Shown here one piece after another: positions 7,771 to 15,176 of a stretch of DNA of 19,646 nt. The stretch lies in the NCBI GenBank assembly GCA_003444595.1, contig DLUO01000083.1, positions 1-19,646 on the forward strand. The letters run 5' to 3'. Position 1 is the stretch's first letter; each line of letters opens with the position of its first letter. This stretch comes from Bacillota bacterium. Lineage in GTDB: Bacteria > Bacillota > Dethiobacteria > DTU022 > UBA8154. The position numbers and the translations under genes were made by a program. The notes beneath the pieces are model-generated. The model ran no database searches, had not been told where the DNA came from, and saw nothing but the letters and a program-made list of their open reading frames with translations.

Positions 7771-9246
7771 GTGAAGTTCGACCTTTTTAAGGATATTATC
7801 GAACGAACAGGAGGTGATATTTATTTAGGCGTTGTTGGTCCGGTCAGAACGGGTAAATCAACTTTTATAAAAAAGTTTATGGAAATACTTGTTCTCCCCA
7901 ATATCGATAACCCTCATGTCCTGGAAAGAACCAAGGATGAACTGCCCCAGGGAAGTGCCGGCAAGACTATTATGACTACTGAGCCAAAATTTGTTCCGGA
8001 CGAAGCGATAGAAATTAAGTTGGAAGAAAATATAAGCATGAGAGTACGGCTTGTAGACTGTGTGGGTTATACTGTTCCTGGAGCAGTAGGTTACGATGAT
8101 GAAGGTAAGCGCAGAATGGTTTCCACTCCATGGTTTGACGAACCTGTTCCTTTTGAACAAGCTGCAGAGACAGGCACACGTAAAGTTATACAGGACCATT
8201 CCACCATAGGTGTAGTTATTACAACAGACGGGACAATCACTGATATTCCCAGAGAAAGCTACATAGAGGCCGAAAGAAGAGTAATCAGCGAATTGAAAGA
8301 AATTGGAAAACCTTTTGTAGTGGTTCTCAATTCCACCATGCCTTTTTCCGAAAGCACGCTGCAACTCGAACAAGAGCTTTCACAAAAATATGAAGTACCG
8401 GTCGTTTCATTGAACTGCCTGGAACTCGAGGAGAGCAATATCAACCTTCTTTTTAAAGAAATCCTTTATGAATTTCCTGTTCAGGAAATTAATATTAATT
8501 TACCTTCCTGGGTAGAGGCGCTGGAACCTTCTCATGAGCTGTCTATTGAATATACCGACATTGTCCGTGAACATCTCCTCAATGTGGAGCGCTTGAGGGA
8601 TATCGAAACTGCCGTGGAAGCAATTAGGAAGTATGATATTGTAGAAGAGGCATTAATCCGAAATATAGAGCCGGGTAGAGGTTATGCACTGTTTGAAATT
8701 ACTGCGCCGCAGGAACTCTATGATAAAATACTATCCCAGATCTGTGAAGTTGAAATTGAAGACCAGGCCGATCTGCTTAAAGTACTGAAAGAGTTTGCCT
8801 ATGCCAGAAAAGAATTTAACAAAATTGCACAGGCTCTGCAAGACGTTAAAGAAAAAGGTTACGGTATTGTTCCTCCTTTTCTGGAGGAAATATCGCTGGA
8901 AGAACCGGAGATCATCCGCCAGGGTAGCCGTTTTGGTGTTCGACTCCAAGCCAGTGCTCCCTCTTTACATTTCGTACGCGTGGATATTAAATCGGAATTT
9001 ACTCCCATTGTCGGCACGGAAAAACAAAGTGAAGAACTGGTGAACTACCTGCTGGAAGAGTTTGCGGAGAATCCAGAAAAACTCTGGGAGTCAAATTTAT
9101 TTGGAAAATCCCTCTATGAACTGGTAAAGGACGGTATTTCCGGAAAATTGAGTAATATGCCCGCTAATGCGCAGCAGAAACTTCGCGAAACTCTGGAAAG
9201 AATACTTAACGAAGGCAGTGGCGGGTTAATCGTTATCATTTTATAG
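7771..9246 (+). CDS. spoIVA: Stage IV sporulation protein A (spore coat ATPase)
   Basis: 491 residues, almost exactly the length of the Bacillus protein (492). The N-terminal TRAFAC-type ATPase domain has Walker A GPVRTGKST (23-31, Lys29), a threonine pair in TIMTTEPKFVP (about 67-77) and Walker B-like RLVDCVGY with Asp96. A middle domain and a conserved C-terminus ending in IVIIL follow; the last residues are needed in Bacillus for membrane and SpoVM interaction. The protein polymerises with ATP hydrolysis to form the coat basement layer on the forespore outer membrane. The start is GTG with a strong AGGAGGGG 6-7 bases upstream. It is a single-gene unit between a sigma-E-like promoter and its own terminator. 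Confidence 0.97.
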   Translation: MKFDLFKDIIERTGGDIYLGVVGPVRTGKSTFIKKFMEILVLPNIDNPHVLERTKDELPQGSAGKTIMTTEPKFVPDEAIEIKLEENISMRVRLVDCVGYTVPGAVGYDDEGKRRMVSTPWFDEPVPFEQAAETGTRKVIQDHSTIGVVITTDGTITDIPRESYIEAERRVISELKEIGKPFVVVLNSTMPFSESTLQLEQELSQKYEVPVVSLNCLELEESNINLLFKEILYEFPVQEININLPSWVEALEPSHELSIEYTDIVREHLLNVERLRDIETAVEAIRKYDIVEEALIRNIEPGRGYALFEITAPQELYDKILSQICEVEIEDQADLLKVLKEFAYARKEFNKIAQALQDVKEKGYGIVPPFLEEISLEEPEIIRQGSRFGVRLQASAPSLHFVRVDIKSEFTPIVGTEKQSEELVNYLLEEFAENPEKLWESNLFGKSLYELVKDGISGKLSNMPANAQQKLRETLERILNEGSGGLIVIIL

Positions 9247-9287
9247 CCTTCGGCAAATGCATATTGTAAACAGAATAAAATTTAAAA

Positions 9288-9318
9288 GAAGCACTTCTTG
9301 TTCAGAGGTGCTTTTTTG
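9288..9318 (+). terminator. Rho-independent terminator after spoIVA
   Basis: AAGCACTTC (9289-9297) pairs with GAGGTGCTT (9305-9313) with one G-U pair and a 7-base loop. A run of six T follows from 9312. Confidence 0.85.
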
Positions 9319-9400
9319 TTTCCGGTTGCACGAAGATGCATTTTACTTCCTAAATAAGGGAATATAGTTATTATCATACTTTTTAAGAAAATATTACATG

Positions 9401-9429
9401 TTGTTACATCTCCTGATGGTTGATATAAT
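9401..9429 (+). promoter_or_regulatory. Sigma-A promoter of the mreB-like gene
   Basis: TTGTTA (9401-9406), 17 bases, then a perfect TATAAT (9424-9429). The in-frame ATG at 9398 lies upstream of this promoter, so the promoter supports the later ATG at 9464 as the translation start. Confidence 0.65.
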
Positions 9430-9463
9430 TCAACCGAACAAAGCTCGAAAGGAAAAAGTCGCG

Positions 9464-10489
9464 ATGCTTATATCCACTATTTATGGCGCTAACATCTGTG
9501 TTGATCCCGGAACTGTAAATACATCAATTTTCGTAAATAAAAAAGGTGTTGTCCTCTTTCAACCTTCTTTAATAGCTCTTAAAAGTAACGGCTCGGTGCT
9601 GGCTATTGGCGACGAGGTAAAAAAAATGATTGGCCGCACTCCGGAAAATGTAAAAATTTATAAACCTATTCAAAATGGTGTGGTCGTAAACTTTGATCTA
9701 GCCAAGACTATGCTAAAGCATTTTTTTTCCAAGGTTTTTCGCCTTCGCACTCCTTTGGCAAAACGAGTGGTTGTCCCTCTCTCTACCGGAGTTACAGATA
9801 TTGAAAAAAGAGCTCTCCATGAGGCTATAAGACAAGCCGGGTTAAAAAATGTTTTTTTTATTGAGGCTCCCATTGCAGACGCCTTGGGCGCAAATATTCC
9901 GATCGATGAAGAGACTGGAAGAATGATTGTGAATGTTGGAGGCGGGACAACCGAAATTGCCGTCCTATCCTTCGGCGGCATTGTAACAAGTTGCTGCGTC
10001 CATCTGGGTGGTGAATACATGAATCAAGCCATCGTCAAACATATCAAAAGAAACCATGGCATGGCAATCGGGGAGAGGACTGCCGAAGAAATAAAAATCA
10101 AAATCGGCTCCGCTTCCCGTATCCCTCTTGAATATATGGATATTAGGGGTAAAGATATTATCAGCGGTTTGCCCAGATCCTGTACGGTGAGTTCTCAAGA
10201 AATACAAGAAGCGCTTGCTGAAGCTGTCGAAGTTATAATTAAAAACATAAAGGATACCCTGGAAAGGACTCCTCTGGAACTGGCGCTTGATATTATGAGA
10301 ACCGGGATAACTTTAACAGGTGGCGGATCTTTATTGAAAGGTTTAAGAAAAGCGGTGTCTGAGGCTACAGGGATTCCTGTTCAACTGGCGGGGAACCCTC
10401 TGGAGGGTAATGTTTTGGGTGCAGGGAAGATTGTAATAGACCATAACCTCTGGAAAAATTTGTCTGTCGTTGCCCAAGAAGCCCGATAA
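9464..10489 (+). CDS. Divergent MreB/Mbl-family actin homologue
   Basis: 341 residues from ATG 9464, the standard MreB length. The start is chosen because of the promoter at 9401-9429 and the AAAGGA binding site at about 9448. Actin-fold motifs are recognisable: phosphate-1 DPGTVNT (14-20), IEAP with the probable catalytic Glu134, phosphate-2 NVGGGTTE (about 157-164), GERTAEEIKIKIG and LTGGGSLLKGL. Two motifs deviate from the family. Phosphate-1 is DPGT instead of DLGT, and the phosphate-2 aspartate is Asn157. MreB-type filaments guide wall synthesis at the membrane. Here the neighbour is spoIVA rather than mreCD, so this is probably a paralogue, perhaps with altered ATP turnover. It has its own promoter and terminator. 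Confidence 0.88.
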   Translation: MLISTIYGANICVDPGTVNTSIFVNKKGVVLFQPSLIALKSNGSVLAIGDEVKKMIGRTPENVKIYKPIQNGVVVNFDLAKTMLKHFFSKVFRLRTPLAKRVVVPLSTGVTDIEKRALHEAIRQAGLKNVFFIEAPIADALGANIPIDEETGRMIVNVGGGTTEIAVLSFGGIVTSCCVHLGGEYMNQAIVKHIKRNHGMAIGERTAEEIKIKIGSASRIPLEYMDIRGKDIISGLPRSCTVSSQEIQEALAEAVEVIIKNIKDTLERTPLELALDIMRTGITLTGGGSLLKGLRKAVSEATGIPVQLAGNPLEGNVLGAGKIVIDHNLWKNLSVVAQEAR

Positions 10490-10504
10490 ACAGGGCTTCT
10501 TTTA
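10476..10504 (+). terminator. Rho-independent terminator overlapping the mreB-like stop codon
   Basis: A perfect 9-base-pair stem, AAGAAGCCC (10476-10484) with GGGCTTCTT (10493-10501), followed by TTT. The TAA stop (10487-10489) lies in the loop, so the last codons of the gene also form the 5' arm. Confidence 0.8.
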
Positions 10505-10611
10505 TAGGTTTTTTAAAGGAACATAATTGATTGCTCATACGTCTTTCTAGTATATGAGTACTTACAGAAATATGTATTGGCAATTCAATTCGCATGGGGA
10601 GTGGTGTAGAT

Positions 10612-11205
10612 ATGAGAAAAATATTTTTTCTTTCTCTAATTTCTCTAATCATTATAACTGTGTCTCTTTTTACCGGCTGCAGTATATTTAACAGATCAAA
10701 TAGTTCAAAACCTCCGGAGGAGCAAAGGCAGGAAGAAAAAGTAAGCGAGGGGGAAATCACGGAGCCGGAACAGCAAATGCCCGCAGAAAAGCCCCGGGAA
10801 GATACACCACGGGAAGATACCCCAGAATACGAAGTGATAGAAGATCTCGATACTTTACCTGAAAAAATAGCCGAGACTCTCGAACATTTAAAGCGTCAAA
10901 GAGGATATTTTGTGTTTAATCCTAAGGATTATGGAACCGGAAACGACCTTTATGTGCTGATCAGCGCGGGAGAAAAACCTACCGGCGGCTATTCTATCAA
11001 TATAGATTCTTTAACCCTGCAAAACAACACTTTAAAGGTAGTAGTTAAAGAACAGGAGCCTGCTGCTGAAGACGGGGTTATACAGGTTATAACCTATCCT
11101 CTAGTGGTTGTAAAAATGTATGATTTAATCGAAGGAATTTATGTCATTGATGAAGACAATGAGGAATTCAAAGGAATAACTACGAAAAATCTACCATCAG
11201 ACTAA
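10612..11205 (+). CDS. Lipoprotein with PrcB C-terminal domain
   Basis: 197 residues from ATG 10612, which has GGGGAG 10 bases upstream. An in-frame ATG at 10594 would add six polar residues before an otherwise clean lipoprotein signal. The signal peptide (1-22) ends in a lipobox LFTGC with Cys23 as the lipid-modified residue. A linker rich in Glu, Pro and Lys (about 27-75) contains the tandem pair REDTPREDTP. The C-terminal domain holds the PTGGYSI motif typical of PrcB-type beta domains (about 118-165). In Treponema PrcB is part of a surface protease complex. Here no protease gene is adjacent, so the partner is unknown. It is probably exported and anchored to the outer face of the membrane. 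Confidence 0.8.
   Translation: MRKIFFLSLISLIIITVSLFTGCSIFNRSNSSKPPEEQRQEEKVSEGEITEPEQQMPAEKPREDTPREDTPEYEVIEDLDTLPEKIAETLEHLKRQRGYFVFNPKDYGTGNDLYVLISAGEKPTGGYSINIDSLTLQNNTLKVVVKEQEPAAEDGVIQVITYPLVVVKMYDLIEGIYVIDEDNEEFKGITTKNLPSD
10795..10824 (+). repeat. 15-base tandem repeat, two copies
   Basis: CGGGAAGATACACCA at 10795-10809 is followed directly by CGGGAAGATACCCCA at 10810-10824, with one difference. It encodes the REDTP pair in the lipoprotein linker and is probably a recent slippage duplication. Confidence 0.85.
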
Positions 11206-11379
11206 AATGTCACCTGAATTAGGCTGCAGCTGGCTCTGCCTGCCTTAAGAAACACGGACGCTAGGGTCTTACCCCTAAGGCAACTTGTTATATAAATGGT
11301 TATACTGTATGCTTATGGTAATTTATTAAGTGTTTAAGTACATAATATGTTCATATAGATTTTTAACTCACATTTTTCG

Positions 11380-11422
11380 CAAGCTTTTTCGGGGCCCGGT
11401 CTAAGTTAAGCTTGTTTTTTTT
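11380..11422 (+). terminator. Rho-independent terminator upstream of the DUF2062 gene
   Basis: CAAGCTT (11380-11386) pairs with AAGCTTG (11408-11414). The loop includes a GGGGCCCGG palindrome that can form an inner stem. Eight T follow (11415-11422). It ends either the lipoprotein transcript or a regulatory leader. Confidence 0.7.
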
Positions 11423-11440
11423 AAAAACAGACACTATACT
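11412..11440 (+). promoter_or_regulatory. Possible promoter of the DUF2062 gene
   Basis: TTGTTT (11412-11417) and TATACT (11435-11440) with a 17-base spacer. The -35 overlaps the T tract of the terminator. Spacing is ideal but the -35 matches only in its first three bases. Confidence 0.35.
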
Positions 11441-11490
11441 TATAAGTGCTTTACAATAATCAAATAGTGAAGTCCTAAGAAGGTGGAAGA

Positions 11491-12012
11491 GTGTGTTGTA
11501 AAAATAACTTTATCAAAAATATCTGCTTTTTAAGATGGGAAAAATTAAAAAAACAATTTTACAGTACTATAGAAAAACAGATAGTGGAAGTTAAAGAAAA
11601 ACCGTACAAAGTTGCTTTTGGATGCGCTATAGGAATAAGCATCAACTTTATCCCCACATTTGGGGTTGGATTTATTTTGGCCTTTTTTCTGGCAGGACTG
11701 TTTAAGGCTAACAAAGCAAGTGCAGCCGTAACAAGTTTAGTTACTGGGCCATTAGTTCCCTTGATGTATGCCTTTAACTTTTTCCTCGGAGGTTTAATCT
11801 GGGCCCCTGTGATGGAAAAAGAAAACCTATGGGATTTTATTATCGGCCAGTACGCCTTAATTTTAAAACTCGGTGATTTTAAAGCAAAGATTTTAAGCTT
11901 CCTAGAGCTTTTTGGCTTTACTTTTCTACTGGGGGCGACAGTAAATGCTGTCCTATTTGGCATTGCTTGTTACCTTTTAGTTAATTACTTACTCAATAAA
12001 TACTATCAGTGA
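11491..12012 (+). CDS. DUF2062 family membrane protein
   Basis: 173 residues. After a short cytoplasmic N-terminus comes the DUF2062 hallmark, a helix with FGCAIGISINFIPTFGVGF (about 43-61) followed by a second hydrophobic helix. The VTGPLVPLMYAFNFFLGG segment (about 87-104) and a last membrane helix (about 143-168) complete it. The fold is a small multi-helix membrane domain of unknown function. The start is GTG with AAGGTGG (from 11480) about 4-6 bases upstream. It is a single-gene unit, convergent with the 119-residue membrane protein that begins 38 bases beyond its stop. Confidence 0.82.
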   Translation: MCCKNNFIKNICFLRWEKLKKQFYSTIEKQIVEVKEKPYKVAFGCAIGISINFIPTFGVGFILAFFLAGLFKANKASAAVTSLVTGPLVPLMYAFNFFLGGLIWAPVMEKENLWDFIIGQYALILKLGDFKAKILSFLELFGFTFLLGATVNAVLFGIACYLLVNYLLNKYYQ

Positions 12013-12049
12013 AACAAATGGTTCGTAGATAATATTATTCAGGAATTAA

Positions 12050-12409
12050 CTATTTTCGTGCAGGCAAAAGGAATTTTAATATTTTAGAACTGCTATTTTC
12101 ATAGAGAGAAACAAGCTGTTCTTCTGAAAAGTAAAGTTTGCTATCCTCATTCTCCTTTACTATTTTGGTATTTATCAAAAACTGTAGGGCATCAGGCCTG
12201 TAATCACGCATTTTTACCATCCGTTCCATAAAAGTTCTTGGCCTTATTCCGAGTTCTTCACGGGTTACAGCATTTTCAGCATCTAAAGCATTTTTTTGCC
12301 TGAATATTTTTAATACAGAAATGATTGCACGCCTTTGAAGAACAAGTGGCAGGACAAGGCTGAGAATTAATAACAAGACAATTATCATTATAAAATAGAG
12401 AATTTGCAT
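12050..12409 (-). CDS. Small membrane-anchored protein of unknown family
   Basis: 119 residues. One N-terminal membrane helix (about 3-24) is followed by a positively charged stop-transfer (QRR) and a soluble cytoplasmic part. That part has the flavour of a winged helix (TREELGIRPRTFMERMVKMR, then DALQFLINTKIV, then YFSEEQLVSLY), which suggests a regulatory or adaptor domain. I do not recognise the family. An AAAGGTGATG binding site lies 6 bases before the ATG, and a promoter with a perfect TATAAT lies about 95 bases upstream, so the gene is probably real. It is convergent with the DUF2062 gene and divergent from tRNA-Pro. Confidence 0.65.
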   Translation of the reverse strand: MQILYFIMIIVLLLILSLVLPLVLQRRAIISVLKIFRQKNALDAENAVTREELGIRPRTFMERMVKMRDYRPDALQFLINTKIVKENEDSKLYFSEEQLVSLYENSSSKILKFLLPARK

Positions 12410-12502
12410 CGCGCATCACCTTTCCTTCTAGAAATATTACAATTGTATTTGACGGTTATAGAAAGACGGGGATTGTTGCCGTTTTTTCTAAAAACCAACG
12501 TT

Positions 12503-12531
12503 ATTATACCATTTCTTGATAAGATGAACAA
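12503..12531 (-). promoter_or_regulatory. Sigma-A promoter for the 119-residue membrane protein
   Basis: On the minus strand TTGTTC (12531-12526), a 17-base spacer, then TATAAT (12508-12503). The -35 lies inside a perfect inverted repeat, ATAAGAT-gaaca-ATCTTAT (12519-12537). Confidence 0.5.
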
Positions 12532-12572
12532 TCTTATACTAACTCTTGACACGATCCAATCCATCCAGGTTA

Positions 12573-12601
12573 TTGACTTTATGACTCTATAGTGGTAGAA
12601 T
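12573..12601 (+). promoter_or_regulatory. Sigma-A promoter of tRNA-Pro
   Basis: TTGACT (12573-12578), 17 bases, TAGAAT (12596-12601). The tRNA begins 13 bases after the -10, so the primary transcript has a very short 5' leader. Confidence 0.8.
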
Positions 12602-12613
12602 AAATAGTGCTAT

Positions 12614-12690
12614 CGGGGCGTGGCGCAGCTTGGTAGCGCGCTTGACTGGGGGTCAAGAGGTCGCAGGTTCAAATCCTGTCGCTCCGACCA
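12614..12690 (+). tRNA. tRNA-Pro(GGG)
   Basis: A complete cloverleaf with encoded CCA. The acceptor stem CGGGGCG pairs with CGCTCCG with one G-U pair. D stem is GCGC/GCGC, anticodon stem CTTGA with TCAAG, and the loop CTGGGGG gives anticodon GGG. The T arm is GCAGG, TTCAAAT, CCTGT. It is transcribed alone between its own promoter and terminator. Confidence 0.95.
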
Positions 12691-12694
12691 GCAT

Positions 12695-12750
12695 AAACCG
12701 GCAGAAAATGGGCATTCGTTAATGCCACATGATTCTGCCGGTTTTCTATT
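12695..12750 (+). terminator. Two-tier terminator after tRNA-Pro
   Basis: AAACCGGCAGAA (12695-12706) pairs perfectly over 12 bases with TTCTGCCGGTTT (12733-12744). Inside it GGCAT (12711-12715) pairs with ATGCC (12722-12726). A T-rich tail follows. Confidence 0.9.
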
Positions 12751-13145
12751 TTAGGATAAAGCTCTGCAGATCTTCTGCCATGACATATATTTCCGGCTTC
12801 TTCCACTGCAACATCCCCAAAGGAGGATTCGTAAAAGTCCTCTTTTGTCTTTTGGTTTTTGTTATGCAGAACCTTCATTCGCTTGACTAAAGCATTACAC
12901 TCGGATTGGACAGGTAAATCAAATTGATATTTAAAGTAGATTGTTAAGAGGAACAATCCATTACATCCATAATAAAATAATGAGTAGGAAATAGAGAAAA
13001 CATATACTTCACAGCCAGATAAATCTGAAATATAAAGAATATAAAATGAAAACTGCTATAATTATACTGTTTTTAGCGATTAAATGCTGTTAGCCTCTAT
13101 TATTAAGGACCTGTATTATATTTTTAAAAAAAGTTCTTGTAATCA
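12751..13145. other. Gene-poor gap between tRNA-Pro and speD
   Basis: About 395 bases without a convincing gene. On the minus strand a frame runs from a TTG at 12956 down through the tRNA terminator and into the tRNA (stop at 12669). Its central part (about 12755-12925, around KVLHNKNQKTKEDFYESSFG) has gene-like codon use, but there is no ribosome binding site and I recognise no family. It may be the remains of a gene. The part from 12960 to 13145 is very AT-rich and shows nothing beyond the speD promoter that follows. Confidence 0.4.
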
Positions 13146-13173
13146 TTGACTTTTTCACTTAATTTGTTAAAAT
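13146..13173 (+). promoter_or_regulatory. Sigma-A promoter of speD-speE
   Basis: TTGACT (13146-13151) and TAAAAT (13168-13173) with a 16-base spacer, 42 bases before the speD start. Confidence 0.65.
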
Positions 13174-13215
13174 TTAATTTGACCTTTTAAAAATATTAAA
13201 AAGGGGGTTTTGAAA

Positions 13216-13617
13216 ATGCGCGCTTTAGGCCGTCACGTTCTAGCTGAATTTTATGGGTGTTCTCCTGATATATTAAACAATACGGCACAAATCGAAGAAA
13301 TAATGGTAAATGCAGCCCTGGAAGCCGGAGCCGAAATTAGAGAAGTGGTCTTCCATGAGTTTACTCCCCAGGGAGTAAGCGGAGTTGTTGTAATATCTGA
13401 GTCGCATCTGGCTATTCATACATGGCCCGAATTCGGTTATGCTGCGGTGGATGTTTTTACTTGTGGAACTGCAGTAGATCCTTGGATTTCATGTTACTAT
13501 TTAAAGAGGCGCTTTACCGCTGAACGAATGGCGGCCAAGGAAATAAAACGCGGCATTTTCGAACTAAACGACGACAGTACAGACCTTGTTCAGACCCAAC
13601 AAAAATCTGCCGTTTAG
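13216..13617 (+). CDS. speD: S-adenosylmethionine decarboxylase proenzyme
   Basis: 133 residues from ATG 13216. A TTG six bases upstream is in frame but would leave only 2 bases to the GGGGG binding site (13203-13207); ATG 13216 leaves 8. The self-processing site is intact: Glu62-Ser63 in [12 protein letters not shown], where Ser63 becomes the pyruvoyl group. His68 and Cys83 (VFTCG) are the other processing and catalytic residues. With this start their numbers equal those of the Thermotoga maritima enzyme as I recall them. The enzyme makes decarboxylated AdoMet, the aminopropyl donor for polyamines. It is cotranscribed with speE, which begins 20 bases downstream. Confidence 0.95.
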   Translation: MRALGRHVLAEFYGCSPDILNNTAQIEEIMVNAALEAGAEIREVVFHEFTPQGVSGVVVISESHLAIHTWPEFGYAAVDVFTCGTAVDPWISCYYLKRRFTAERMAAKEIKRGIFELNDDSTDLVQTQQKSAV

Positions 13618-13637
13618 AAGCCAAAGGAGGTTTTTTC

Positions 13638-14552
13638 TTGCCGTTACGTAGCGGGAAATGGTATATTGAGTATACACATCCTACACAAGCGCATATGTAT
13701 GGTGTTCAAAGATATATCTATAGTGGGCAAACTAAATACCAGCGTATTGAGATTATGGAAACAGAATTTTTTGGACGATGTTTAATCCTTGACGGGAATA
13801 TCCAGTCGGCTCAATTTGATGAATACATTTATCACGAAGCGCTGATTCACCCGGCTATGGTAATGCATCCTTCCCCGAGAGAAATACTGGTTGTTGGCGG
13901 TGGGGAGGGAGCCGCGTTAAGGGAGATATTGAAGTATTCTTCCGTGGAAAAGCTGTTAATGGTAGATATAGACAGCGAAGTAGTTGAGGCTTGCAAGTTA
14001 TATTTACCGGAATGGAGCCAGGGAGCGTTTGATAATCCTAAAGTGGAACTCCGCTTTATGGATGCCCGCAAATATCTTGAAGAAAACGACGATAAATGGG
14101 ATATTATATTCTTTGATCTTACGGAACCCCTAGACGACAGCCCGTCCTACTTGCTGTTTACCAAGGAGTTTTACCAACTGGTAGCCAAAAGGGTTAAAGA
14201 TGGGGGAAGTATTGCCCTGCAGGCAGGCAGTCTTAATCCCTTTCTGCTCGAATGCCATAGTGCAATTTTCAATACCCTGAAGCCTGTTTTTAACAATGTT
14301 AATTCCTATGGGACTTTTATTCCTTCCTACGACTCAAACTGGGGTTTTATTTACGCTTCTCAGGATATCAACGCTCTTACTATCACACCTTCCGCCGTAG
14401 ATAGGCGACTTAAAGAAAGGGAGATTCATGATTTAAGATTTTATGACGGTTTAACACATCAACACATTTTTACTTTAACCAAGAATATTCGCACATTGCG
14501 AGCTGCTGAGAGGCGTATTATTGAAGACAACAATCCTCTTTTTATTTATTAA
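13638..14552 (+). CDS. speE: Aminopropyltransferase, spermidine/thermospermine synthase family
   Basis: 304 residues from TTG 13638, with AAAGGAGG 8 bases upstream. Family motifs are LDGNIQSAQFDEYIYHE (51-67), the AdoMet-type GGGEGA (87-92), acidic VDID (109-112), DARKYLEE and the catalytic region FDLTEP with Asp160. Several features depart from classical spermidine synthase, which reads DSTDP and ends in a FALP-type tail. Here the sequence has LQAGS (194-198), IPSYDSNWGF (228-237) and a TL-KNIR C-terminus. These resemble plant ACL5 thermospermine synthase and the Thermus aminopropyltransferase. The product could be spermidine, thermospermine or another long polyamine. Pairing with speD fits all of these. 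Confidence 0.9.
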   Translation: MPLRSGKWYIEYTHPTQAHMYGVQRYIYSGQTKYQRIEIMETEFFGRCLILDGNIQSAQFDEYIYHEALIHPAMVMHPSPREILVVGGGEGAALREILKYSSVEKLLMVDIDSEVVEACKLYLPEWSQGAFDNPKVELRFMDARKYLEENDDKWDIIFFDLTEPLDDSPSYLLFTKEFYQLVAKRVKDGGSIALQAGSLNPFLLECHSAIFNTLKPVFNNVNSYGTFIPSYDSNWGFIYASQDINALTITPSAVDRRLKEREIHDLRFYDGLTHQHIFTLTKNIRTLRAAERRIIEDNNPLFIY

Positions 14553-14560
14553 ATGATATT

Positions 14561-14595
14561 AAAGCTTCCTTAATATAAAGGGAAGCTTTTCTTTA
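14561..14595 (+). terminator. Rho-independent terminator after speE
   Basis: AAAGCTTCC (14561-14569) pairs with GGAAGCTTT (14581-14589). Flanking T-G and T-A pairs shorten the loop, and the tail is TTCTTT. Confidence 0.85.
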
Positions 14596-14630
14596 TAGCT
14601 AAAAATACTGTAGAAAGAGGGAGCTTCTAA

Positions 14631-15080
14631 ATGGAAAAAACCTTTGTAATGCTTAAGCCGGATGCAATTCAGCGCAGTCTTGCCGGCGAGATAATCAGCA
14701 GGCTTGAAAAAAGAGGGTTAAAACTGGTCGCTCTGAAAATGCTTTTAATAGATAGAGGATTGGCCGAACAGCACTATGGGGAACATAAAGGAAAGCCTTT
14801 TTTTGATGATCTGGTTAATTTTATTACCTCCGGTCCGGTAATAGCTATGATCTGGGAAGGGAAACAAGCAGTTCAAGTAGTACGTAAAATGATGGGGAGT
14901 ACAGATCCTCAAGAAGCGATGCCGGGAACTATAAGAGGTGATTATGGCCTCTTTACCGGCAATAATATCATTCACGGATCAGATTCACCGGAAAGCGCAC
15001 GCAGGGAGATTTCTCTTTTCTTTTCTGAGGATGAGATAATAGTCTATCATAAAGAAAGTGATAAGTGGTTATATGGTTAG
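14631..15080 (+). CDS. ndk: Nucleoside diphosphate kinase
   Basis: 149 residues, typical size. It opens with [16 protein letters not shown] and carries the active-site signature [12 protein letters not shown] with the phosphorylated His115. Lys9, Arg102 and the KPFF and GPVIAM blocks are conserved. The enzyme transfers gamma-phosphate between nucleoside triphosphates and diphosphates in the cytoplasm. AGAGGGAG lies about 7 bases before the ATG. The gene stands alone after the speE terminator. No promoter of good quality was found in the 40-base gap, so read-through from speDE is possible. Confidence 0.96.
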   Translation: MEKTFVMLKPDAIQRSLAGEIISRLEKRGLKLVALKMLLIDRGLAEQHYGEHKGKPFFDDLVNFITSGPVIAMIWEGKQAVQVVRKMMGSTDPQEAMPGTIRGDYGLFTGNNIIHGSDSPESARREISLFFSEDEIIVYHKESDKWLYG

Positions 15081-15113
15081 AGCCAGTAACCAACAGGGCA
15101 TTATGAAGACGGC

Positions 15114-15143
15114 AGGCGCAGAATTATGGACAATTCTGCGCCT
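15114..15143. terminator. Inverted repeat between convergent ndk and the TRAP lipoprotein gene
   Basis: GGCGCAGAATT (15115-15125) pairs perfectly with AATTCTGCGCC (15132-15142) around a 6-base loop. There is no immediate T tract; a TTTTT lies about 14 bases downstream on the plus strand. It is probably a shared 3'-end element, but termination strength is doubtful. Confidence 0.5.
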
Positions 15144-15176
15144 TGTCGATTCTGCTTTTTAACCTTCTCATCTAAG

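Larger units (their letters stand above)
11206..11490 (+). promoter_or_regulatory. Structured untranslated region before the DUF2062 gene
   Basis: The 285 bases carry no gene. At 11242-11281 GCCTTA and TAAGGC can pair around an inner hairpin (TAGGG with CCCTA, loop near TCTTA). The run GGACGC, hairpin, CTAAGG recalls one strand of the c-di-GMP-I (GEMM) riboswitch, but the rest of that motif is not visible. A terminator-like hairpin stands at 11380-11422 and a weak promoter at 11412-11440. It could be a leader with an attenuator, or simply the 3' region of the lipoprotein transcript. Confidence 0.3.

Noticed and set aside
7858..8373. 171-codon open frame on the minus strand
   Set aside because: It lies wholly inside spoIVA, which is unmistakable by length and motifs. 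The antisense frame has Cys- and Phe-rich composition and no homology I recognise.
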